A stretch of DNA of 64,000 nucleotides, from NCBI RefSeq assembly GCF_015355765.1, contig NZ_JACWNA010000002.1, forward strand, positions 124,001 to 188,000, in the 5' to 3' direction. Made by a program: the position numbers and the translations under genes. Positions 28,730 to 38,084 of the stretch are shown in pieces. The number at the start of each line of letters is the position of its first letter. Position 1 is the stretch's first letter. Origin of the DNA: Actinomyces haliotis. Lineage in GTDB: Bacteria; Actinomycetota; Actinomycetes; Actinomycetales; Actinomycetaceae. Under the pieces are notes generated by a model that had not been told where the DNA came from, did not search any database, and saw only the letters and a program-made list of their open reading frames with translations.

Positions 28730-29242
28730 TCAGTCGACCGAGCGCTCGCGACGCCCGCGCGGCACGAGTGCGACGAGGAGCAGGGCGGCTCCCAGGCCCG
28801 CGAGGACGACGATCCCGGCGGTGACAGGGTCGATCCGCGCTCCGGCGACGACGGCGACGAGCAGCGCGGCGACGACGAGGAGGACGAGCCCCCACACGAT
28901 CGCGGGCGGGTTGGGTCCGCTCGGCGCGTCGGTGTCGAGCGGCGCGATCGGGCCGTGCCACACGGCGTCGGTGCCGCCCGGCCCCGTGCGTGGCGCGTTG
29001 GACGCCGGCGAGGCGTCGGGGGAGGGCGCGGAGCCCGACGGCGCGGACCAGGCGTCGGTCGCAGTCGTGGGCGAGGCGGTGCCGTCCCCGCCCTCGACGA
29101 CCGGGAACGGGCGGGTGATGGTGTCGGTGAGGCCGATCGCCTCGACCTCCTCAGGGGTGAGCGCCGTCGTCGGGACGTCGTTGGAGGAGGGGGAGGCGGG
29201 CGTCTGTGGGAACTGGGTCGTGGGGGTGTCATCGGTGGTCAT
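28730..29242 (-). CDS. Small membrane protein with a disordered N-terminus
   Basis: A 170-residue protein. About 110 residues are a Thr/Pro/Ser/Ala-rich soluble part, followed by two close transmembrane segments (PPAIVWGLVLLVVAALLVAVVAGARI and TAGIVVLAGLGAALLLVALVP) and a basic end. AAGGAG precedes ATG 29242. No domain is recognised. It follows the PspC protein by 56 bp in the same direction, so the two are probably co-transcribed. A role in the PspC envelope response is a guess from position. Between it and the GPx gene (28528-28729) no gene is seen. Confidence 0.75.
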   Translation of the reverse strand: MTTDDTPTTQFPQTPASPSSNDVPTTALTPEEVEAIGLTDTITRPFPVVEGGDGTASPTTATDAWSAPSGSAPSPDASPASNAPRTGPGGTDAVWHGPIAPLDTDAPSGPNPPAIVWGLVLLVVAALLVAVVAGARIDPVTAGIVVLAGLGAALLLVALVPRGRRERSVD

Positions 29243-29298
29243 GGGAGCTCCTTGCTCAGTGAGGGGGAGTGGTCGATGCGGGCGCGGCCGGCCCGCGC

Positions 29299-31280
29299 TC
29301 AGTGGGTGGCTGACGCTGACGCTGACGCCGACGGGGCTGGGGCGTCGGTCGGGACCGTCGTGGCGGTCGTCCCGCCGCCGGCGGTGATCGCCTCGTCGAC
29401 GCAGTCGTCGACCTTCGCCCGCTGGCCAGCGGTGAGTGAGCCGAGGTCCGTGTAGGAGGCGTAGAAGCCGTCGTCCGTGGCCGAGTCCGGCAGGACCGTG
29501 CTGATGCAGGTCTGGAGCGCGTCGGCGGAGACGGCCCGGTGGGTCATCCCCTCGACGGGAAGCGAGTCCCCGTCGTGGGGCCGGCCCCGCGAGTCCGTCC
29601 AGGACCCGACGACCCAGTAGCCGTCGTACTTCGCGCCCTCCCACGTGGCGTGACGCTGCGCCTCGGTGACGTCGATGGCGGCGCCGCCGGTGGTCGCCTC
29701 AACGATGACGTCGGGACCAGCCGCAGCGCGCGCCGCGGGCGAGCTCATCACGACGTGCGACCGGAAGGGAGCGCCCGGATAGATCCACGTCCTCGTAAAG
29801 GTGGTGCCGTCGGCGTCGTACTCGCTCGAGACCCCGCCGTCGTACACGTCCGATGAGGTCCGGGCCCCCTTGACCGCCCAGCCCGGACCGACGGTCCCGC
29901 CTGCGCCGCCCAGCGTGCTGGTGGCGCGAACCTCGACGGACTGGCCCTCTGCGGTGCGCACGTGGAGGCTGCCGACTCCCACGGTGACCGCGATGGTCGT
30001 GGTGGTCGGCGAGGCGTCGAGCCCGGTGAGGTCGAGGGTGACGGTGCCCGCGGAGTAGCGGCCCAGGTCGACGGTTCGCGAGCCCGTGCGCTGCCGCGCG
30101 CCCTCGAGCTCGCTGGTGGTCGGGCGCAGGACGACGTCGCCGGTCGCGACCGGCGCGTTGACGGTCGACGCGGGCATGAGGGTGCCGACGGCGAGAGCCG
30201 GCAGGCCGAGGAGGAGGACGACGGGCCACGCGACCCAGCTCATCCACCCGCCGCGGCGCCCGCGCAGCCCTGAGACGAGGACGCCGAGTCCGAGACCCGC
30301 GACGACGGCTCCTGCGGCGAGGAGCCCGGCGCCCACGGGGCCCAGGGCACCGGAGGCCGCCGCGGCTCCGCAGCCGGCGACGGCAAGGAGGACGAGCCCG
30401 AGCACGAGGAGGCTCGTGCGGCGTCCCGGGCCGGGGCGCCTCGGACGGCGAGGGCGCGGCGCGGGGGCCGGTGCCGGTACGGCCCATGACTGAGGCGCCG
30501 GCCCGCCCGGTGCGACTGGGGTGGGGTAGGCGGGGACCGAACGGGAACCGCTCGTGGGGGTGGTCGTGCCCGACCAGGCCGCTGGTGCGCTGGTTGACGG
30601 GGCGGAGGCGGCGGGGGCGGGGCCGGACGGAGCGCCGTGGTCCTCCGTACGGGTGGCGTCCGTGGGGCCGAGGGGCTGCGTGCTCGGCAGCGGACCTGAC
30701 TGCCACCGGGCGGCAGCGGTGGCCGGTGCGTGCGGCGTCGGCTGCCCCGGCTGAGGCTGCGTCCAGCCGGCCGCCCGCCTGCGCCGCTCACGCGAGCGCC
30801 GCACGGCGGCGACGATCCCGTACACGATGAGGACGGTGATCGCGATCGAGCAGAGGGCTCGGATGGCGCTGTAGGTCTGGACGTCGAGGTACCAGACAGG
30901 CAGCAGCCCGTGGTCCGTCGAGGACAGGCCGGCGATCGTCGCGATCACCGAACCGGCGAGCCCGGCGGTGAGGTCACCGGTGAGCGCCTGCTGGGCGTGG
31001 ATCCGACCGTCCTCCTCCTCGGGCAGGAGCGCCCAGCCGAGCCCGTAGAGCAGGAGGCCCAGACCGGTGAAGACGCACAGGACGATCCAGACGCAGCGCA
31101 CGAGGACCGGGTCGACGCCGAGCCGGCGGGCCACGCCGCCGGCGACGCCGCCGACCCACCTCTCCCGGGTGCGCAGGAGACCGGTGCGGCGCAGCGAGTC
31201 GAAGAAGCCGGCGGCCGGCGGACGCGGCGGCTGGCCGGCGGGGCAGTAGCCGTAGGGGGAGGGCTGGGGGTTGCTCATGG
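29299..31280 (-). CDS. PspC domain membrane protein
   Basis: A protein of about 660 residues. The N-terminal PspC domain is clear: RRTGLLRTRERWVGGVAGGVARRLGVDPVLVRCVWIVLCVFTGLGLLLYGLGWALLPEE, about residues 28-90. More helices, a long Pro/Ala/Thr linker and another helix group (LLVLGLVLLAVAGCGAAAASG; WPVVLLLGLPALAVGTLM) follow. The final 300 residues look like an extracellular beta-rich domain (VTLDLTGLDASPTTTTIAVTVGVGSLHV). PspC proteins sense envelope stress. ATG 31280 follows GACGAT by 7 nt, a leaderless-style start; ATG 31289 is three codons upstream. It is divergent from a histidine kinase that also carries PspC. Confidence 0.85.
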
Positions 31281-31414
31281 CATCCATCGTCGTGGGCGCC
31301 GGACGGCGGGAGGATCGGGGGACACCCTGAGCGGCCCCTGGTTCTCGTCCCCGGCGCCCCTGGTTCCACCCTCCGGGCGGTCTCCGACGCCCTCCGCCGT
31401 GCCACGATGGCGCC

Positions 31415-32929
31415 ATGACGACGACGGCACCGCCACCCGGACCGCGCCCCGGCGCGCCCGGCCCCGTGGCCTGTGCCCCGGGCGCGCCCGTGCCCGGGAG
31501 CCATCCCGCCCACCCGATCGACTTCGCTGCCGGCGTCGGGGCGGCCCCGGCCCAGCCCCCCGCCCCCGTCCTGACCCGACCGCCCCTGCGCCGTCCTCCG
31601 TACCGCCCCGCCCCCGTCCCGCCGGCGTGGGCGGTGCGGCCCGGGCGCGACGGCGCCCCCGTCCTCCGGCCGCGGCCCGCGGGACGCGTCCTCGCCGGTG
31701 TCTGCGCGGGGCTCGCGGTGCACCTCGACCAGCCCGTCGCACGCGTCCGCCTCCTCATGGTCGCCCTCACGCTCGTCGGGGGCACGGGCGCCCTCCTCTA
31801 CCTCCTCCTCGCCGTCTCCGTCCCCGCTGGGGACCCGTGGGCGGAGGTCGCGGGTGTCGTCCCGCCGGCCCGGGCTCGCCTCGCCGCCCGCCCCCGGTCA
31901 AGCCGCTCGACCTCGGGCCGCCTGTCGACCCTCACCGGAGGCGCCGCCCTCCTCGCCGCCGCGATCCTGCTCCTGGCCTGGCGCGCCGACGCGCTCGCGG
32001 GCCTGGCGACGGGCAGCTGGCTCCTCCCTGTCCTCGTCGTCGGCTGCGGGGCGGCCCTCGCCTGGTCCCAGGTCGACGACGTCACCGGCCCCGACCGGGA
32101 CACCGGCGCGGTGCTGCGTCTCGCGGGCGGCGTCGTGCTCGCGGTCGTCGGCATCCTCCTGTGGGTCGGCGCGGACACCCCGCCGCGCGTCCTCATGACG
32201 GGCGCCGCGACGGGTGGTGCCCTCGTACTCGGCGTCGGGCTCGTCCTCGCGCCCTTCTGGCTGCGCACCAACCGGGCCCTCACCGAGACCCGAGCCGCCG
32301 AGGCCCGCGAGGCCGAGCGCGCCGACATCGCCGCCCACCTCCACGACTCCGTCCTCCAGACCCTCACCCTCATCCGCAAGCGCGCCGACGAGCCCGAGAC
32401 CGTCGCCCGGCTCGCGCGCTCCCAGGAGCGCGAGCTGCGAGCGTGGCTCTACACGGACCGTCCCGAGGCCGGTACCTCCGTCGCGGACGCCCTGCGCGAC
32501 CTCGTCGGCGAGATCGAGGACCGCTACGCCGCGCAGGTCGAGCTGGTGGTCGTCGGGGACCGTGCGCCGGACCGCGAGACCGAGGTCGTCATCGCCGCCG
32601 CCCGGGAGGCCCTCTCGAACGCCGTGCGCCACGGCGCCCCGCCCGTCTCCGTCTACGCCGAGATCAGCCCCGAGCGCCTCGAGGTCTTCGTCCGCGACCG
32701 CGGACCCGGCTTCGACCCCGCCGCAGTCGCCCACGACCGCCACGGTGTGCGCGAGTCCATTGTCGGTCGGATGCGCCGTCATGGCGGGCTCGGCGCCGTC
32801 CGCCGCCTCGAGCACGGCACCGAGGTCCGCCTCGTCCTGCCCGCGCCGGACCTGCCCGCCCGGCCCTCCGGAAACGTCCAGCCGCCCGTCCCGTCCCCGT
32901 TCCCCAGCACTCCCGGAGAGACCGCGTGA
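31415..32929 (+). CDS. PspC-domain sensor histidine kinase
   Basis: A 504-residue membrane kinase. After a Pro-rich leader of about 75 residues comes a PspC domain (PRPAGRVLAGVCAGLAVHLDQPVARVRLLMVALTLVGGTGALLYLLL). Four or so helices follow, then a HisKA_3 dimerisation helix with the phospho-His in ERADIAAHLHDSVLQTLTLI. The ATPase domain has the N-box AAREALSNAVRHG and a G-box in VFVRDRGPGFDP. This is the actinobacterial kinase type in which PspC senses the membrane. CACGAT 6 nt before ATG 31415 fits a leaderless start. Its stop overlaps the response-regulator start by 4 bp. Confidence 0.93.
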   Translation: MTTTAPPPGPRPGAPGPVACAPGAPVPGSHPAHPIDFAAGVGAAPAQPPAPVLTRPPLRRPPYRPAPVPPAWAVRPGRDGAPVLRPRPAGRVLAGVCAGLAVHLDQPVARVRLLMVALTLVGGTGALLYLLLAVSVPAGDPWAEVAGVVPPARARLAARPRSSRSTSGRLSTLTGGAALLAAAILLLAWRADALAGLATGSWLLPVLVVGCGAALAWSQVDDVTGPDRDTGAVLRLAGGVVLAVVGILLWVGADTPPRVLMTGAATGGALVLGVGLVLAPFWLRTNRALTETRAAEAREAERADIAAHLHDSVLQTLTLIRKRADEPETVARLARSQERELRAWLYTDRPEAGTSVADALRDLVGEIEDRYAAQVELVVVGDRAPDRETEVVIAAAREALSNAVRHGAPPVSVYAEISPERLEVFVRDRGPGFDPAAVAHDRHGVRESIVGRMRRHGGLGAVRRLEHGTEVRLVLPAPDLPARPSGNVQPPVPSPFPSTPGETA

Positions 32930-33642
32930 CCGCCCCCGACCCCACCGCCCGTCCGGGCTCCCCGTCCCGGCCCGACGCCACGGGCCCCCGCCTGCGCGTC
33001 CTCGTCGTCGACGACCACGCCCTCGTCCGCGCCGGCGTGCGCGCCGAGATCGAGGCCACGGCTCCCGACCTCGAGGTCGTCGCCGAGGCCGACGACGTCG
33101 ACGGCGCCGTCGCCGCCGTCCACGCCCTGACGCCCGACGTCGTCCTCCTCGACGTTCACCTGCCCGGCGGCACCGGCGGGGGAGGGGCCGAGGTCGTCCG
33201 CTCCTGCCACGACGTCCCCGCCACGCGCTTCCTCGCCCTGTCCGTCTCCGACGCCAGCGAGGACGTCGTCGCCGTCATCCGCGCCGGCGCCCGCGGCTAC
33301 GTCACCAAGGCGATCAGTCCCGAGGACCTCGCCGACGCCGTCCGGCGTGTTGCCGGTGGGGACGCCGCCTTCTCCCCGCGCCTGGCCGGCTTCGTCCTCG
33401 ACGCCTTCGGCGCCGGTACCGGCGAGGTCGCCGTTGCCGACTCCGAGCTCGACCGCCTCTCCGCCCGGGAGCGGGAGGTCATGCGCCTCATCGCCCGCGG
33501 CTGCACCTACAAGGAGTGCGCCGCCGAGCTCTACATCTCCGTCAAGACCGTCGAGACGCACGTCTCCGCCGTCCTGCGTAAGCTTCAGCTCTCCAACCGC
33601 AACGAGCTCACGCGCTGGGCCGCCGCGCGCCGGATCGTCTGA
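32926..33642 (+). CDS. NarL/LuxR-type response regulator, partner of the PspC kinase
   Basis: A 238-residue regulator. The receiver domain is VLVVDDHALVRAGVRAEIE... with the phospho-acceptor Asp in DVVLLDVHLPGG. The LuxR helix-turn-helix is at the C-terminus (LSAREREVMRLIARGCTYKECAAELYISVKTVETHVSAVLRKL). GTG 32926 overlaps the kinase TGA as GTGA, so the pair is translationally coupled. The likely target is the divergent PspC gene or its own operon. The first 20 residues are a Pro/Ser-rich leader. Confidence 0.95.
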   Translation: MTAPDPTARPGSPSRPDATGPRLRVLVVDDHALVRAGVRAEIEATAPDLEVVAEADDVDGAVAAVHALTPDVVLLDVHLPGGTGGGGAEVVRSCHDVPATRFLALSVSDASEDVVAVIRAGARGYVTKAISPEDLADAVRRVAGGDAAFSPRLAGFVLDAFGAGTGEVAVADSELDRLSAREREVMRLIARGCTYKECAAELYISVKTVETHVSAVLRKLQLSNRNELTRWAAARRIV

Positions 33643-33771
33643 GCCCCTGGAGGGCGACGGCAGTGCCCGCACTGACCGGACGCCCACTCGCGTGCGCTCC
33701 GCGGGGTGCGCCCCGCCGCGCCGAGGCGCCCGGGCCCGACCGCGGCGAGCGGTCTGTGCGAGGCTGCGCCC

Positions 33772-34254
33772 GTGGGAACCCTCGGAACCGTCATCGTCGG
33801 CCTCGTCATCCTCGTCGGGCTCGGCGGCGCTCTCACCCAGCTCTACCCGGGGCCGCTCGTCGTCCTCGCGGCGGTCGCCGTGTGGGCGGTCGTCACGGGC
33901 GGGCCGTGGGGCTGGGGCGTCCTCGCCGTGAGCGCGCTTGCGATCGCCGGCACCGCCGTCGGCAAGTACCTCCTCATGGGACGGCACCTCAAGGGAGCCG
34001 GCGTGCCCGGCACCTCGATGCTCGTGGGCGGGATCTTCGGCATCCTCGGCTTCTTCGTCGTCCCCGTCGTGGGCCTGCCGCTCGGCTTCACCCTTGGTGT
34101 CTACCTCTGGGAGACCGCCCGCCAGGGCTCCGAGCGCGCGGGGCGCTCCGCCGCCTGGGCGGCTGTCAAGGCGCAGGGGCTCGCGATCCTCCTCGAGCTC
34201 GCGGGCTGCCTCGTGGCCACCGCTGCCTGGGGTGCCGGGCTCATCTGGGGCTGA
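33772..34254 (+). CDS. DUF456 membrane protein
   Basis: A 160-residue membrane protein with four helices (TVIVGLVILVGLGGALTQLYPGP; LVVLAAVAVWAVVT; MLVGGIFGILGFFVVPVVGLPLGFTLGVYL; LAILLELAGCLVATAAWGAGL). The PGP and the GxxxGxxGxxxxP loop are typical of DUF456. Function is unknown. GTG 33772 is chosen because GAGGCT ends 6 nt before it, matching the leaderless pattern of neighbours; the upstream part of the frame is charged and unlike the family. Confidence 0.8.
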   Translation: MGTLGTVIVGLVILVGLGGALTQLYPGPLVVLAAVAVWAVVTGGPWGWGVLAVSALAIAGTAVGKYLLMGRHLKGAGVPGTSMLVGGIFGILGFFVVPVVGLPLGFTLGVYLWETARQGSERAGRSAAWAAVKAQGLAILLELAGCLVATAAWGAGLIWG

Positions 34255-34319
34255 CCGGCGGCCCGTCCGCCCCGGGCCGCTCAGCCGCGCTCACCACGAT
34301 CCGTGGGAGGATGACGGCC

Positions 34320-35039
34320 GTGAGCGAGCAGTCCATCACCCCGTCCAGCGCCTCCGTGAGCCAGGAGCTCCTCGACCGCGCGGCCGCGCACGTCGCCGCG
34401 GGCGGCCTCCTCGTCCTGCCGACGGACACCGTCTACGGCATCGGGACCATCGCCTCGGACGCCGACGCGGTCTCCCGTCTCCTCGCCGCCAAGGGACGCG
34501 GCCGCCAGATGCCGCCGCCCGTCCTCGTCGCCGGTCCCGAGCAGCTCGACGGGGTCGTCGCCGAGGTCCCGGACACGGCCCGTGCCCTCATGGGGGCCTT
34601 CTGGCCTGGCGCCCTGACCATCATCCTCGACGCCGCCCCCGACCTCGGCTGGGACCTCGGCGAGACCGGCGGCACGATCGCCGTTCGCATGCCGGACGAC
34701 CCGACCGCCCTCGCCCTCCTGCGAGCCACCGGCCCCATGGCCGTCACGAGCGCCAACCACACCGGCGAGCCTCCCGCCACCGACGCCACCAGCGGCACCG
34801 CGGCCTTCCCCGGACGAGTCACCCCCGCCTCCGAGGCGGCCGACGACGTCGACATCCTCCTGCTCGACGGCGGCCCCACGCCCGGCCCGGTCCCGAGCTC
34901 CATCGTGTCCCTCGCCGGGGACAAGGCCCTCGCTCCCGCCCTCGTCCGAGACGGCGTCCTCACGCGGGCCCAGCTCGCCGAGGTCCTTGACCCGGTCCTC
35001 GCTGCCGCGGGTGCACCCGTGATCGGGAGCGGCGAGTGA
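34320..35039 (+). CDS. tsaC: L-threonylcarbamoyladenylate synthase (TsaC/Sua5 family)
   Basis: A 239-residue protein that makes threonylcarbamoyl-AMP from threonine, bicarbonate and ATP for the t6A37 modification of tRNA. Signatures are LLVLPTDTVYGIGTIASD near residue 30, KGRGRQMPPPVLV, FWPGALTIIL, TIAVRMPDDP and VTSANHTGEPP. In this protein KGR replaces KxR spacing slightly but keeps the Lys and Arg. GTG 34320 lies 9 nt after GGAGG; ATG 34311 is in frame directly after that site and less likely. The stop overlaps the wecA start by 4 bp. Confidence 0.92.
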   Translation: MSEQSITPSSASVSQELLDRAAAHVAAGGLLVLPTDTVYGIGTIASDADAVSRLLAAKGRGRQMPPPVLVAGPEQLDGVVAEVPDTARALMGAFWPGALTIILDAAPDLGWDLGETGGTIAVRMPDDPTALALLRATGPMAVTSANHTGEPPATDATSGTAAFPGRVTPASEAADDVDILLLDGGPTPGPVPSSIVSLAGDKALAPALVRDGVLTRAQLAEVLDPVLAAAGAPVIGSGE

Positions 35040-36169
35040 GGGTCTACCTCCTCATCCTCCTCGTGGCCGCCGCGGTCACCTTCGTCGCCGTGCCGATCGT
35101 CCGGCACGTCGCGCTCGTCTCCAACGCCCTCACTCCGGTCCGCGCCCGCGACGTCCACACCACGCCGACCCCGCGCCTCGGCGGAGTGGCCATGTTCGCG
35201 GGCTTCGCGACCGCCGTCACCGTCGCCTCCCGCGTGCCCTACCTCTCCGGCGTCATCGACTCCTCGGCCTGGGCCGTCGTCCTCGGCGCCGGTCTCGTCT
35301 GCCTCCTCGGTGTCGTCGACGACCTGTGGGACCTCGACTGGATGACGAAGCTCGCCGGGCAGGTGCTCGCCGCCGGCGTCATGGCCTGGCAGGGCGTCCA
35401 GCTCATCACCTTCCCCGTCGGGGGCCTCACGATCGGCTCCTCGAGGCTCTCCCTCATCTCGACGGTCCTCGTCGTCGTGGTCGTCATGAACGCCGTCAAC
35501 TTCGTAGACGGGCTCGACGGGCTGGCCGCCGGCATCATCGGGATCGGTGCGACCGCCTTCCTCGCCTACGTCTACGTCCTCACCCGGCAGACCTCGCCGG
35601 ACTCGTACACGTCCCTCGCCGCGACCGTCGTCGCCGCCCTCATCGGGATCTGCGCCGGCTTCCTGCCCCACAACTTCCACCCGGCGACGATCTTCATGGG
35701 CGACTCCGGCTCCATGCAGCTCGGACTCATCTCCGCCGCGGGGACGATCATCGTCACCGGGCAGGTGGATCCGGGCTCCTTCTCCTCCTCGACGGCGATC
35801 CCCGTCTTCCTTCCCGTGCTGCTGCCCCTGGCGGTCCTCGTGCTCCCGCTGACGGACATGGTCATGGCGGTGGTCCGTCGCACCCGGGCCGGGCACAGTC
35901 CGTTCCACCCGGATCGCATGCACATGCACCACCGGCTCCTCGCGGCCGGGCACTCCCACGAGCGCGCCGTCCTCGTCATGTACACGTGGACCGCCGTCGC
36001 CGCCTTCTCGCTCGCCGCCATGGCCTTCTTCCCGATCGGCTGGGTGCTGCTCGCCGCGGCCGTCGGGGTGGCGCTCGCCGTGGCGGTCACGCTCAACGCC
36101 ATGCCCGGCCTGTTCCGCCGTCGCGCGGCACGGGGCGGCGCCCAGTCCCAGGAGGCACCACGCCCATGA
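35036..36169 (+). CDS. wecA: Undecaprenyl-phosphate N-acetylglucosaminyl 1-phosphate transferase (WecA/TagO-like)
   Basis: A 377-residue polytopic enzyme of the MraY/WecA family with about 11 helices. It moves a sugar-1-phosphate onto undecaprenyl or decaprenyl phosphate to start cell-wall glycan assembly. Conserved parts are RDVHTTPTPRLGGVAMF, the VVDDLWDLDW acidic pair, NFVDGLDGLAAG, FMGDSGSMQLG and the cytosolic HMHHRLL loop. GTG 35036 overlaps tsaC (GTGA), and its own stop overlaps atpI (ATGA). The tsaC-wecA-atpI chain just before the ATP synthase operon is a common actinobacterial order. Confidence 0.92.
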   Translation: MRVYLLILLVAAAVTFVAVPIVRHVALVSNALTPVRARDVHTTPTPRLGGVAMFAGFATAVTVASRVPYLSGVIDSSAWAVVLGAGLVCLLGVVDDLWDLDWMTKLAGQVLAAGVMAWQGVQLITFPVGGLTIGSSRLSLISTVLVVVVVMNAVNFVDGLDGLAAGIIGIGATAFLAYVYVLTRQTSPDSYTSLAATVVAALIGICAGFLPHNFHPATIFMGDSGSMQLGLISAAGTIIVTGQVDPGSFSSSTAIPVFLPVLLPLAVLVLPLTDMVMAVVRRTRAGHSPFHPDRMHMHHRLLAAGHSHERAVLVMYTWTAVAAFSLAAMAFFPIGWVLLAAAVGVALAVAVTLNAMPGLFRRRAARGGAQSQEAPRP

Positions 36170-36660
36170 GCGCACCCACCGACCCCGTCGAGGACGGCGA
36201 GCGCGACGACGCACCCGGGCTCGCCGGATCCGCCTCCGCGCTCGTCTCCTACTCGGCGCTCTACCGCCGAGCGGCGCGACTCGTCGCCCTCACGGGACTT
36301 CTCGTGGCGATCGGCGGTACCGGCCTCGGGGCGCTGCTCGCGGGACACGAGGGGCTGATGGGCGGCCTCCTCGGTGGCGGCACCGTTCTCCTCCTGAGCG
36401 CCGTGAGCGTCGGGATCCTCCTCGTGCCCTGGGAGCGGCGTCCACTCCTCGCCGGCGTCGCGCCGCTCGTCTCCTTCGTCAGCAAGCTCGTCGTCGTGGG
36501 CGTCGTCGTCCTCGCCTTCGCCCACCGAGGCGGCTTCTCCCACCTGACGACCTTTCTCGTCATCGTCGTCGGGGTGCTCGTCTCGATGCTCGTCGAGGCG
36601 GTTGCTCTCGCCTCGCGGCGCGCCCCCGTCGTCGAGCCCGGTGCCCGCCCGGACCACTGA
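36166..36660 (+). CDS. ATP synthase protein I-like membrane protein
   Basis: A 164-residue protein with four helices (LVALTGLLVAIGGTGLGALLA; GGLLGGGTVLLLSAVSVGILLV; LVSFVSKLVVVGVVVLAFAH; FLVIVVGVLVSMLVEAVALA). Position directly before atpB and the helix pattern match AtpI, which helps c-ring assembly in other bacteria. Sequence alone is weak, as usual for AtpI. ATG 36166 overlaps the wecA stop. A 310-bp space with its own promoter separates it from atpB. Confidence 0.75.
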   Translation: MSAPTDPVEDGERDDAPGLAGSASALVSYSALYRRAARLVALTGLLVAIGGTGLGALLAGHEGLMGGLLGGGTVLLLSAVSVGILLVPWERRPLLAGVAPLVSFVSKLVVVGVVVLAFAHRGGFSHLTTFLVIVVGVLVSMLVEAVALASRRAPVVEPGARPDH

Positions 36661-36970
36661 GAGCGTCTGGCGGACGGCCGTGTCGGAGCCGACGGTGCGC
36701 ACGGTCGGGAGGGGCCGGCGAGCCCTGACGTGAGGCTCGGAACCCGCTGACGGGGACCAACGGCCCCGGCCCGAGGCCGTGCTCAGTGGCCGCCACCGGG
36801 TACGACGTGCTATGAGTGGTGTGCGCCACGCGGAGGCGCGCGCACCGACCTCCGCCACGACCGTGAAGTGCGTTAGGGTTCCCTCGTGCCCGCAAGGGTG
36901 ACCGCCGGCGGCTCGCCCCGGCGACGGCCATTCCCCAAGGCTGTGGATGAACCCCTAGGAGGACCGTTCG
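36661..36970 (+). promoter_or_regulatory. atp operon control region
   Basis: No convincing gene. TAGGGT at 36874-36879 is a strong -10 candidate 92 bp before atpB. A GTG follows exactly 6 nt later (36886), so the transcript could begin with a leaderless upstream frame that runs into atpB out of frame. AGGAGG at 36957-36962 is the atpB ribosome site. Confidence 0.5.
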
Positions 36971-37774
36971 GTGTCGATGCTCGTGAGCTCCGCCCTTCCC
37001 GCCGTCACGGCAACGGCCTTCAACCCGCCGTCGATCGACGAGTTCTTCCCCGACGCGTTCTGGTTCACCGGGACGCCCTTCGCGATCAACCGCATCCTCT
37101 TCGTGAGGATCATCGCGACGCTGGTCCTCGTCCTCATCCTCGCGATCTCCTCGCGCCGCGTCCGTCTGGTGCCCTCGCGGGGCCAGTCGATGATGGAGAT
37201 GAGCCTCGGCTTCATCCGCACCAACATCGCCGAGGAGATCCTCGGTGGCAACGCACGCAAGTACGTCGGCCTCATCACGACGATCTTCCTCGGCGTGTTC
37301 TTCATGAACATCTCCGGCATCATCCCGGGCCTCCAGATCGCTGGCACGTCGATCATCGGCATGCCGCTCATCTACGCCGTGGTCGCCTACGTCGCCTTCA
37401 TCGTCGCCGGCGTCAAGGAGCAGGGGTGGGGCGGCTACTTCCACTCCTCGCTGTTCCCGGCCGGTGTGCCCAAGGCCCTCTACATCCTGCTGACGCCGAT
37501 CGAGTTCTTCTCGACCTTCATCATCCGGCCCTTCACGCTGACGATCCGACTCCTCGCCAACATGATCTCCGGCCACCTCCTGCTCGTCCTGTGCTACGTC
37601 GGCACGAGCTTCTTCTTCTTCGAGGCCGCGGCCAAGATCAAGGTCCTGGGCGTCCTCACCCTCGGCCTGGGCTTCGCCTTCGTCCTGTTCGAGATCTTCG
37701 TGGCGGCGCTCCAGGCGTACATCTTCGCCCTGCTCACCGCCGTCTACATCGACCTGTCCATCTCGGAGCACTGA
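36971..37774 (+). CDS. atpB: F1Fo ATP synthase subunit a
   Basis: A 267-residue membrane subunit forming the proton half-channels next to the c-ring. The essential Arg lies in FTLTIRLLANMISGHLLL, and the last helices contain VALQAYIFALLTAVYIDLSI. Helices are well separated (ILFVRIIATLVLVLILAI; LITTIFLGVFFMNISGII; FAFVLFEIFVAALQAYIFALL). GTG 36971 is 8 nt after AGGAGG. It is the first gene of the atpBEFHAGDC operon; a 105-bp space separates it from atpE. Confidence 0.96.
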   Translation: MSMLVSSALPAVTATAFNPPSIDEFFPDAFWFTGTPFAINRILFVRIIATLVLVLILAISSRRVRLVPSRGQSMMEMSLGFIRTNIAEEILGGNARKYVGLITTIFLGVFFMNISGIIPGLQIAGTSIIGMPLIYAVVAYVAFIVAGVKEQGWGGYFHSSLFPAGVPKALYILLTPIEFFSTFIIRPFTLTIRLLANMISGHLLLVLCYVGTSFFFFEAAAKIKVLGVLTLGLGFAFVLFEIFVAALQAYIFALLTAVYIDLSISEH

Positions 37775-38083
<309 letters not shown>

Positions 38084-38084
38084 C

